Assembly: GCA_945871755.1 (NCBI GenBank) | Contig: CAMBWV010000071.1 | Span: 1-6,009, forward strand | From: an uncultured Bacteroidales bacterium | GTDB taxonomy: Bacteria; Bacteroidota; Bacteroidia; Bacteroidales; Bacteroidaceae | Length of the DNA: 6,009 bases | Direction of reading: 5' to 3' | In this document: in pieces, positions 1 to 5,629 of the stretch | Numbering within the stretch: position 1 is the first letter of the stretch | Layout: every line of letters starts with the position of its first letter | Made by a program: the position numbers and the translations under genes | The notes under the pieces: generated by a model | Seen by the model: the letters and a program-made list of their open reading frames with translations, nothing else | Databases searched by the model: none | Told to the model about the DNA's origin: nothing

Positions 1-7
1 GGCGTTG

Positions 8-42
8 CCCTGGGCTATGCGCTTGCTGGGCCTTCAGCCCGC
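8..42. repeat. Possible fragment of a dispersed intergenic repeat
   Basis: The segment has two near-copies of a CTGGGC word (at 10-15 and 26-31), followed by TTCAGCCCGC. GGGC at 28-31 can pair with GCCC at 37-40 across a CTTCA loop, and GGGCT at 12-16 can pair with AGCCC at 36-40 instead. From memory, sequences of this style (GGGCT near TTCAGCCCG) recur between genes in Bacteroidota genomes. That link is recollection, and a single window cannot show dispersion. Confidence 0.25.
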
Positions 43-87
43 TCCTTAAACGCTTATCAGCTACAAGTGAACACTTCCGAAACTTGG

Positions 88-104
88 ATTCTAGACATTC
101 TAGA
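88..104. repeat. Paired 8-base direct repeat ATTCTAGA
   Basis: ATTCTAGA occurs at 88-95 and again at 97-104, separated by one base, so the repeat period is 9. Each copy contains the palindrome TCTAGA. A CCAATT word is also repeated just downstream (111-116 and 118-123). This lies 42 bases before the ftsI start and could be an operator-like site or simple-sequence noise. No regulator can be named from it. Confidence 0.35.
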
Positions 105-145
105 AAAATCCCAATTCCCAATTCCTAATTGACAATAGCGTACAG

Positions 146-2440
146 ATGAATTTCCCCAGTAAAATAATCATGCCGAGATTCTCGCTGATTAGTTCCCTTT
201 TCACGTTGGCCTGCATTGCAGTGGTTTTCAAGGCGCTGTACGTCATGACCGTAGAGCGCGATGAGTGGAACGAGAAGCGTAAGGATCACACCTATCGCGA
301 GCACACTATCAATCCCTTGCGCGGAGATATCCTGGCTTGCGATGGACGCATCTTGGCTACGATGATGCCGCTCTATGACGTGACTATCGACTTCTGTACG
401 TACGAGCGCAACCCCAAGACCATACAAAAAGACCAGCACCGCCGCGATACGATCTATCTCAACCACCAAGACGAAATCGTGGCCGGTATGCACCGTCTCT
501 TCCCCGACATCGATACAGCCAAGTACCACAAATACCTCGACTCCTGCTTCTACGCCCGCGGTCGCGGTTGCCCCATCTATCCCCAGCAAGTGAGTTCGCT
601 CACCTTCCCCAAGGGCCAGAAGCGTAACAAGTTGCTGTCGTATCTGGAACTCTGCGAATTGCGCAAGCTCCCCCTCTTCAAACGCAGGAGCAGTGTGCGC
701 GCCACAGAGGTGAAGGTGCGCAATACGCCGCACGGCCGCTTGGCAGGTCTGACCATCGGCCTCTTCCGAGACAGTGCGCGCTACGGCATGGAGAAAGCCT
801 ACGACAGCATCCTAAGGGGCAAGCCCGGCAGGTATCACAACGAGAAGGTGCGCGACAAGATTGTGCCCGTCATGGACCAAGCCGTGGAGAACGGGCTCGA
901 CATCATGACGACCCTCGACATTGATATGCAGGACCTTTGCCACCAGACGCTCGTGGACGAAATGATACGCCTCAGTGCCGACTCGGGCAACTGCATCCTC
1001 ATGGACGTGACGAATGGCGACGTGAAAGCCATCGTGAGCCTGCGCAAGCGGAAGAGCGGTCAGGGATACGAAGAAGGCGTGAACTATTCGATTAGTGGTA
1101 TGCAGATGCCTGGCTCCGTGTTCAAGCCGTGTAGCTTCATGGTCGCTATGGACGATGGACGTATCAAATACACCGATGGAGTTACTATTAGAAGTAGAGA
1201 GTACCAATTTAGTTCTGGAAACAGAATCAAGGACAGCCACGGATTCGAGGGTGGCCCGCTATGGTTCAACGTGCGCCAGATTCTCGAGCATTCGCTCAAC
1301 ACGGGTACATCCATCATGATATGGGAAAAATACAAGGACGACCCGCAAGCCTTCATTGACGGTGTGGAGCGCGTAGGTCTGACGGCCAACCTCAAACTGC
1401 CCCTTCGTGCTTACCACAAACCCTACATCGCCAGTCCCAATGACAAGCGGCGTTATTGGTCGAACATCTTTGACCTGCCACGTCTGTCCATTGGCTACAG
1501 CTCGCAGATGCCGCCCATCAATATCGTGAACTTCTACGCAGGTATTGCCAATGGCGGTAAGCTTTACTATCCCCGATTCGTCAAGGGCTACATGAAAAAT
1601 GGCCAAATCGTCAAGGAGCTGCCACCGCAGGTGCTTCGCCAGCAGATGGCCAAGCCCGAGGTGATAGCCAACATACAGGATGCGCTGCGAGCCGTCGTCC
1701 AGACAGGTACGGCGCATGGTGCCGCCTCCAAGCACGTGGCCTTCTCGGGAAAGACAGGTACGGCAAATATGAGCCAGGGCGGTGTCAAATACAACAACGT
1801 GACCTTCGTGGGCTACTTCCCCAGCGACCAACCGCGCTACGCCCTCATTGTGAATATGCAGAAGCCCTCGCCTGCCTATGGTAATATGTGCGCACACGCC
1901 TTCCGCATCATCGCCGAGCGCATCATGGCCCTCGAACTGGGCCAGCGCAATACGCTCCAGATGCAAGAAGGCAGCAGTCAGGTGCCCTATCTGCAAGCAG
2001 GCAATATCATGGCCACGAGCCGCTCGCTCCAGAGCCTAGGCATTCCCTTCGTGTGCGAAGTGCCGAAACCCGCCAACAACCGCCCCGTGTGGGGACGCAT
2101 ACAGACGGATGCCGGCCAGCCGCACCTGAGAAGCACAGAGACCACCGATAGCATCGTGCCCGACGTGACGGGCTACGGACTGCGCGATGCCGTGTTCCGC
2201 CTGGAGAGTATGGGCCTGCGCGTACAGGTGAAGGGGCAAGGAACGGTAGTCCTGCAAAGTTTGGCAGCTGGCACGCCCATCAAGCCTGGCGCACGCATCA
2301 CCCTCACCCTGTCGAACGAGCGCGGGAAGAAGAATGCGCCCAAAAAGCCCGCTTCCAGCAATCCGCCCGCAGCAGCCCCCGCAGCTGCGCCCAGCAAGCC
2401 TACACCCGCAAAGCCCGCGAATGCCGACTCGGCCGTCTAG
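146..2440 (+). CDS. ftsI: FtsI, septal peptidoglycan D,D-transpeptidase (class B PBP) with PASTA domain
   Basis: This is a 764-residue class B penicillin-binding protein that forms peptide cross-links in septal peptidoglycan on the periplasmic side of the inner membrane. A single membrane anchor lies at about residues 13-33. The dimerisation (pedestal) domain begins with NPLRGDILACDGRILA at 56-71. The transpeptidase domain has all three catalytic motifs: SVFK at 324-327 (nucleophile S324), SLN at 383-385 and KTGTA at 536-540. A PASTA domain lies at about 667-724, followed by a 40-residue tail rich in Ala, Pro and Lys. The protein is longer than typical FtsI (about 590 in E. coli), partly because of the PASTA domain and tail. 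ATG 146 is the first in-frame start after a TAG at 101-103. ATG 170 (MPRFSLISS) would still keep the anchor, and neither has a clear ribosome site. Residues 346-361 use AT-rich codons unlike the rest. Gene order supports FtsI rather than an elongation PBP. Confidence 0.95.
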   Translation: MNFPSKIIMPRFSLISSLFTLACIAVVFKALYVMTVERDEWNEKRKDHTYREHTINPLRGDILACDGRILATMMPLYDVTIDFCTYERNPKTIQKDQHRRDTIYLNHQDEIVAGMHRLFPDIDTAKYHKYLDSCFYARGRGCPIYPQQVSSLTFPKGQKRNKLLSYLELCELRKLPLFKRRSSVRATEVKVRNTPHGRLAGLTIGLFRDSARYGMEKAYDSILRGKPGRYHNEKVRDKIVPVMDQAVENGLDIMTTLDIDMQDLCHQTLVDEMIRLSADSGNCILMDVTNGDVKAIVSLRKRKSGQGYEEGVNYSISGMQMPGSVFKPCSFMVAMDDGRIKYTDGVTIRSREYQFSSGNRIKDSHGFEGGPLWFNVRQILEHSLNTGTSIMIWEKYKDDPQAFIDGVERVGLTANLKLPLRAYHKPYIASPNDKRRYWSNIFDLPRLSIGYSSQMPPINIVNFYAGIANGGKLYYPRFVKGYMKNGQIVKELPPQVLRQQMAKPEVIANIQDALRAVVQTGTAHGAASKHVAFSGKTGTANMSQGGVKYNNVTFVGYFPSDQPRYALIVNMQKPSPAYGNMCAHAFRIIAERIMALELGQRNTLQMQEGSSQVPYLQAGNIMATSRSLQSLGIPFVCEVPKPANNRPVWGRIQTDAGQPHLRSTETTDSIVPDVTGYGLRDAVFRLESMGLRVQVKGQGTVVLQSLAAGTPIKPGARITLTLSNERGKKNAPKKPASSNPPAAAPAAAPSKPTPAKPANADSAV

Positions 2441-2464
2441 GCGGTGCAGCGACCCGTTGCGCCC

Positions 2465-2478
2465 AGGCTGGTTAGCCT
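2465..2478 (+). other. Small perfect hairpin after ftsI
   Basis: AGGCT (2465-2469), loop GGTT and AGCCT (2474-2478) form a perfect 5-bp stem 24 bases after the ftsI stop codon. There is no downstream T-tract, so it is not a standard intrinsic terminator. It could act as a 3'-end stabiliser or be chance. Confidence 0.3.
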
Positions 2479-2527
2479 ACGACAAGTAGCCGCAGCTCCT
2501 CGTGCAAGACACCGCTGTGCCGAAACC

Positions 2528-2714
2528 CGCGAGTATCCCTTGGGAGTACTGGAGTATTCCTAGGCGGAAACTCACAGTTTCCTAGGCGGAAACTCACAGT
2601 TTCCTAGGCGGAAACTCACAGTTTCCTAGGCGGAAACTCGCAGTTTCTTAGGCGGAAACCTACAATATCCTAGGCGGAAATCGAAAACCACAGTACTCCC
2701 AAAGGATACTCGCG
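2528..2714. repeat. Composite inverted-repeat element enclosing a tandem hairpin array
   Basis: The left arm (2528-2551) starts CGCGAGTATCC and ends TTGGGAGTACTG. The right arm (2691-2714) is its reverse complement at 23 of 24 positions. The one mismatch is C2539 against A2703, which becomes a G.U wobble if the - strand is transcribed. The arms enclose 139 bases, nearly all of it the 22-base tandem array. Each arm can also fold on itself: AGTATCCC pairs with GGGAGTACT in the left arm, leaving one bulged G. Whole-transcript folding would give one long stem capped by several short hairpins. I see no target-site duplication or transposase. It could be a REP/BIME-like or MITE-like element, an RNA processing site, or a DNA-binding array. 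Confidence 0.85.
2559..2690. repeat. Tandem array of 22-base units, six copies
   Basis: Units start at 2559, 2581, 2603, 2625, 2647 and 2669, each beginning CCTAGGCGG or CTTAGGCGG. The first three are identical, the fourth differs at one base (A to G at 2640), and the fifth and sixth are increasingly diverged. Read in hairpin phase, a unit is GGAAACT, loop CAC, AGTTTCC, then spacer TAGGC. Perfect 7-bp stems lie at 2566-2582, 2588-2604 and 2610-2626, with a near-perfect one at 2632-2648 that ends in a G.U pair. The period is not a multiple of three, so this is not coding. About two DNA helical turns per unit would put equivalent sites on nearly the same face. Confidence 0.95.
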
Positions 2715-2761
2715 TACGCTGACGCTGCGATTCACGCGCGCCTCTTCCTTAGATACCAATC

Positions 2762-2795
2762 AGGGCTTCATTCCCGCCCAGGGGACATGAGCCCT
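2762..2795 (+). promoter_or_regulatory. Bulged hairpin in the murE 5' leader
   Basis: AGGGCTTCAT (2762-2771) pairs with ATGAGCCCT (2787-2795) with one bulged T, and the stem continues with TCCC (2772-2775) against GGGA (2782-2785) with C2786 bulged. The result is about 13 bp around the six-base loop GCCCAG. It ends 18 bases before the murE ATG. No T-tract follows, so a translational or RNA-stability role is more plausible than termination. No conserved riboswitch family is recognised. Confidence 0.5.
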
Positions 2796-2813
2796 CCCCA
2801 AATAGAATAAGCT

Positions 2814-4271
2814 ATGCAACTCAACAAACTCCTCGAATCCCTTCCCGCGTTCCAGATTCTTGGCAATGCGGACCTATCCATAACTGGCATCTGCATCGAC
2901 TCGCGCCAAGTGAAAGCGGGCGACCTCTTCATCGCCGTGAAGGGTACGCAGACCGACGGCCACGCCTATATTGACAAGGCCATTGCCGCAGGTGCGGCCG
3001 CCATCCTCCAGAGCGAGCCCCTCCCCGAAACCCTTCCTGCCGACGGCGTCACCCGCATTCAGACGGCAGATACGGAATGGGCGGCAGGCGTTGTGGCCCA
3101 CAAATTCTACGGCGAGCCCACGAAGCGCCTGCGACTGGTGGGCGTCACGGGTACCAACGGCAAAACGACCATCGCCACCGTACTATATAATATGTTCCGC
3201 GCCTTCGGCCACAAGTGCGGCCTCTGCTCCACCGTGTGCAACTACATCGACGGACAGGAAATCGAGGCTACGCACACCACGCCCGACGCCGTGACGCTCA
3301 ACCGCCTGCTCGGGCAGATGGCCGACGCAGGTTGCGAATACGCCTTCATGGAATGCAGCAGCCATGCCATCCACCAGCAGCGCATCAGCGGCTTGCGGTT
3401 TGCTGGCGGTATCTTTACGAACCTCACGCGCGACCACCTCGACTACCACAAGACGTTCGAGAACTACCGCGATGCCAAGAAACTCTTCTTCGACCACCTG
3501 TCCGCCGACGCCTTCGCCATTACCAATGCCGACGACCGCAACGGCAGCGTCATGGTGCAGAACACGAAAGCCACCGTGCGCACCTACTCCACCCGCGCCA
3601 TGGCCGACTATCGCGGACAAATCCTCGAGGAAAGCATCGAGGGCATGCTTCTCAATATGGACGGGCAGGAGGTGAGCGTCCGTTTCGTGGGCCGCTTCAA
3701 TGTGAGCAACCTGCTGGCCGTATATGGCGCAGCCGTCATGCTGGGTAAGGAGAAGAGCGAAGTGCTCCGCGTCCTGTCGGGCCTGAAACCCGTCAACGGA
3801 CGTTTCGAAGCCATCCGCGCGCCCAAGGGTTGCAGCGCCATCATCGACTATGCCCACACGCCCGATGCACTGGAGAATGTGCTGACCGCCATCAACGAGA
3901 TTGTGCGCGGCAAGCACCAGGTGATCACCGTTTGTGGTGCGGGAGGCAACCGCGACAAGGGCAAGCGACCGCTCATGGCACAGGAAGCCGCCAACCGCAG
4001 CGACCGCGTGATTATCACCAGCGACAACCCGCGCTTTGAAGACCCGCAGGAGATTGTCAACGATATGCTGGCAGGACTGGACGAAGCACAGCGCGCCAAG
4101 ACCATCAGCATTGTTGATCGCCGCGAAGCCATCCGCGCTGCCGCCATGATGGCACAGAAGGGCGACGTTATCCTTATCGCCGGCAAGGGCCACGAGCCCT
4201 ATCAGGAAATCAAGGGCGTCAAGCACCACTTCGACGACCACGAAGAAGTCAAGGCCGCTTTCGGTCTCTAG
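2814..4271 (+). CDS. murE: MurE, UDP-MurNAc-tripeptide synthetase (meso-diaminopimelate-adding)
   Basis: This 485-residue cytoplasmic Mur ligase uses ATP to add the third stem-peptide residue to UDP-MurNAc-L-Ala-D-Glu. The N-terminal nucleotide-sugar domain (about 1-100) contains [17 protein letters not shown] at 28-44. The central ATPase domain carries the P-loop [10 protein letters not shown] at 110-119 (K117), THTTPDA at 153-159 and HLDYH at 208-212. It also has RDAKKLFF at 219-226, whose K222 matches the lysine that is carbamylated in this family. The C-terminal domain has DNPR at 404-407, the signature linked to meso-diaminopimelate rather than L-lysine, and GKGHE at 457-461. The length is normal. 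ATG 2814 is preceded in frame by TAA at 2808-2810, so it is the only possible ATG start. No Shine-Dalgarno sequence is evident, but a hairpin lies just upstream. It follows ftsI after an unusually long gap and precedes mraY by 47 bases. Confidence 0.97.
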   Translation: MQLNKLLESLPAFQILGNADLSITGICIDSRQVKAGDLFIAVKGTQTDGHAYIDKAIAAGAAAILQSEPLPETLPADGVTRIQTADTEWAAGVVAHKFYGEPTKRLRLVGVTGTNGKTTIATVLYNMFRAFGHKCGLCSTVCNYIDGQEIEATHTTPDAVTLNRLLGQMADAGCEYAFMECSSHAIHQQRISGLRFAGGIFTNLTRDHLDYHKTFENYRDAKKLFFDHLSADAFAITNADDRNGSVMVQNTKATVRTYSTRAMADYRGQILEESIEGMLLNMDGQEVSVRFVGRFNVSNLLAVYGAAVMLGKEKSEVLRVLSGLKPVNGRFEAIRAPKGCSAIIDYAHTPDALENVLTAINEIVRGKHQVITVCGAGGNRDKGKRPLMAQEAANRSDRVIITSDNPRFEDPQEIVNDMLAGLDEAQRAKTISIVDRREAIRAAAMMAQKGDVILIAGKGHEPYQEIKGVKHHFDDHEEVKAAFGL

Positions 4272-4318
4272 CATATCCATGCAACGTATTAAACATCCCA
4301 TAGAAAACCCATCTCCCC

Positions 4319-5593
4319 ATGCTCTATTACCTCTTCCGCGCTCTTGAACAATTTGGCGTGCCTGGTTCAGGTATGTGGTCCTACATCTCTTTCCGCTCGC
4401 TGCTCGCCTTGATGCTGGCACTCGTCATCTCTGCATGGTTTGGCGAGAAGTTTATCAAGTTTATGAAGCGCCGCAATATCAGCGAGACGCAGCGCGATGC
4501 GAGTATCGACCCCTTTGGCGTCAACAAGATAGGCGTTCCCTCAATGGGTGGCGTCATTATTATCGTGGCCATTCTCGTGCCCTGTCTGCTCCTGGGGCGT
4601 CTGCGCAATATCTATATGATACTGATGATTGTCACGACCTTATGGCTCGGAGCCTTGGGCTTCCTCGACGACTACATCAAGATATTCCGCAAGAACAAGG
4701 AAGGACTGGCCGGTCGCTATAAGATACTCGGGCAGGTGGGTCTCGGACTCATCGTGGGCCTCACGCTCTACCTCAGTCCCGATGCTGTGGTGCGCGAGAA
4801 CGTGGAGGTGACGCGCAACAGCCAACCCAACGTCGAAGTCGTTCACAAGAGCGAGGCCGTCAAATCAACCAAGACCACCATTCCCTTTGTCAAGAACAAC
4901 AATCTCGACTACACCGAAATCATGTCCTTCATGGGCGACTACAAAACCATTGGTGGCGTTCTCCTGATGATATTGGTGACTGTGCTGGTGATTGCCGCCG
5001 TCTCGAATGGCGCCAACCTCAACGACGGCATGGACGGTATGGCGGCGGGCAACAGTGCCATCATCTGTATCGCCCTGGGCATATTGGCGTATGTCAGCAG
5101 TCACATCGAATACGCCAGTTACCTCAACATCATGTATATCCCAGGCTCGCAGGAGTTGGTCATCTTCATCTGTGCCGCCATCGGAGCCCTTATCGGTTTC
5201 CTTTGGTACAACGCCTATCCCGCTCAGATATTTATGGGCGACACGGGTAGCCTGACCATCGGCGGCATCATCGCCGTGCTGGCCATTATTATCCACAAGG
5301 AATTGCTGTTGCCCGTCCTCTGCGGCATCTTCCTCTTCGAAAGCCTCAGCGTTATCCTTCAGGTGGAATACTTCAAGTTCTGGAAGCACCGCGGCAAGCA
5401 GCGCCGCATCTTCAAGCGCACGCCCATCCACGATGCCTTCCGCACCCTGCCTTCGCAACTCGTACCTGGTTGCGACTATCTCCTCGGCAAGTGGCCGGCT
5501 GGTGCTTGGCACGAAAGCAAGATTACGGTGCGCTTCTGGATTACCACCATCCTGTTGGCTGCCGCTGCGATTATTACGCTCAAGATAAGGTAA
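4319..5593 (+). CDS. mraY: MraY, phospho-MurNAc-pentapeptide translocase
   Basis: This 424-residue polytopic inner-membrane enzyme transfers phospho-MurNAc-pentapeptide from its UDP carrier to undecaprenyl phosphate, making lipid I. Hydrophobic segments recur at about 24-41, 76-93, 97-116, 134-152, 209-229, 244-260, 278-297, 311-326, 328-347 and 404-421, matching the family's ten-helix plan. Active-site motifs are LDDYIK at 116-121 (D117, D118), NLNDGMDG at 233-240 and FMGDTGS at 305-311 (D308, equivalent to the third catalytic Asp). The usual C-terminal HHH motif appears as PIHDAF at 369-374, with only H371 kept. A hydrophilic segment at about 155-205 enlarges the loop after the fourth helix, predicted periplasmic, and explains most of the excess over the roughly 360 residues of E. 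coli MraY. The ATG fits the MLYYLF start I recall for Bacteroidota. There is no clear ribosome-binding site. murD follows after a short gap. Confidence 0.97.
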   Translation: MLYYLFRALEQFGVPGSGMWSYISFRSLLALMLALVISAWFGEKFIKFMKRRNISETQRDASIDPFGVNKIGVPSMGGVIIIVAILVPCLLLGRLRNIYMILMIVTTLWLGALGFLDDYIKIFRKNKEGLAGRYKILGQVGLGLIVGLTLYLSPDAVVRENVEVTRNSQPNVEVVHKSEAVKSTKTTIPFVKNNNLDYTEIMSFMGDYKTIGGVLLMILVTVLVIAAVSNGANLNDGMDGMAAGNSAIICIALGILAYVSSHIEYASYLNIMYIPGSQELVIFICAAIGALIGFLWYNAYPAQIFMGDTGSLTIGGIIAVLAIIIHKELLLPVLCGIFLFESLSVILQVEYFKFWKHRGKQRRIFKRTPIHDAFRTLPSQLVPGCDYLLGKWPAGAWHESKITVRFWITTILLAAAAIITLKIR

Positions 5594-5629
5594 CAGGTGG
5601 GTTCTGCCACAAGAAAATCATTCTCGAAA

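Larger units (their letters stand above)
1..145. other. Leader before ftsI, no recognisable gene
   Basis: This stretch precedes the first gene and I see no convincing coding sequence in it. One forward frame is open from base 1 to a TGA at 130-132, but its translation does not resemble the FtsL-like protein that often precedes ftsI in Bacteroidota. Bases 1-45 are GC-rich with G/C-run symmetry, while bases 80-135 are AT-richer and carry short direct repeats. I found no match to the Bacteroidota promoter pattern (TTTG near -33, TAnnTTTG near -7). Confidence 0.5.
2441..2813. other. 373-base gene-free gap between ftsI and murE
   Basis: I see no credible coding sequence on either strand here. From left to right it holds a GC-rich stretch (2441-2527) with a small hairpin, a symmetric repeat element (2528-2714), a further GC-rich stretch with the 8-base palindrome GCGTACGC at 2712-2719 and a doubled ACGCTG at 2716-2727, and a bulged hairpin (2762-2795) just before murE. 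GCGGTG at 2441-2446 is complementary to CACCGC at 2510-2515. No T-run follows any hairpin, so no standard intrinsic terminator is visible. No TAnnTTTG promoter word was found on the + strand. Confidence 0.85.

Noticed and set aside
1..132. Forward frame open from base 1 to TGA at 130-132, possibly the end of an upstream ftsL-like gene
   Set aside because: The translation (about 43 residues) looks composition-driven, with repeat-like DNA at its start and AT-rich simple sequence at its end, and has no FtsL-like heptad pattern. A longer left flank could reverse this.
125..733. Long minus-strand open frames opposite ftsI, and similar ones opposite murE (3183-4421) and mraY (4865-5512)
   Set aside because: They lie antisense to genes with intact catalytic motifs and mirror the codon periodicity of GC-rich coding DNA. 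Their translations show no recognisable domain.
1701..1764. 13-base direct repeat AGACAGGTACGGC at 1701-1713 and 1752-1764
   Set aside because: Both copies encode T-G-T-A within conserved transpeptidase motifs (VVQTGTA and KTGTA), so the repeat is explained by protein sequence and shared codon use.
2531..2541. Bacteroidota promoter (TAnnTTTG) in the repeat arms
   Set aside because: The arms read TATCCCTTG, or TATCCTTTG on the other strand, with an extra base compared with the consensus and no TTTG at the proper upstream distance, so the match is too weak.
2559..2690. CRISPR array
   Set aside because: Units are directly adjacent with a 22-base period and no unique spacers, and there are no cas genes in the window.
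2528..2714. Intrinsic terminator after ftsI
   Set aside because: No T-tract follows either arm or any array hairpin, and the outer arms are 139 bases apart. A role in attenuation stays possible but is not the standard motif.
4279..4347. 22-codon mini-frame (ATG 4279 to TGA 4345-4347) overlapping the mraY start, as a possible leader peptide
   Set aside because: There is no ribosome-binding signal, no regulatory residue pattern and no associated hairpin. Short frames of this size are expected by chance.
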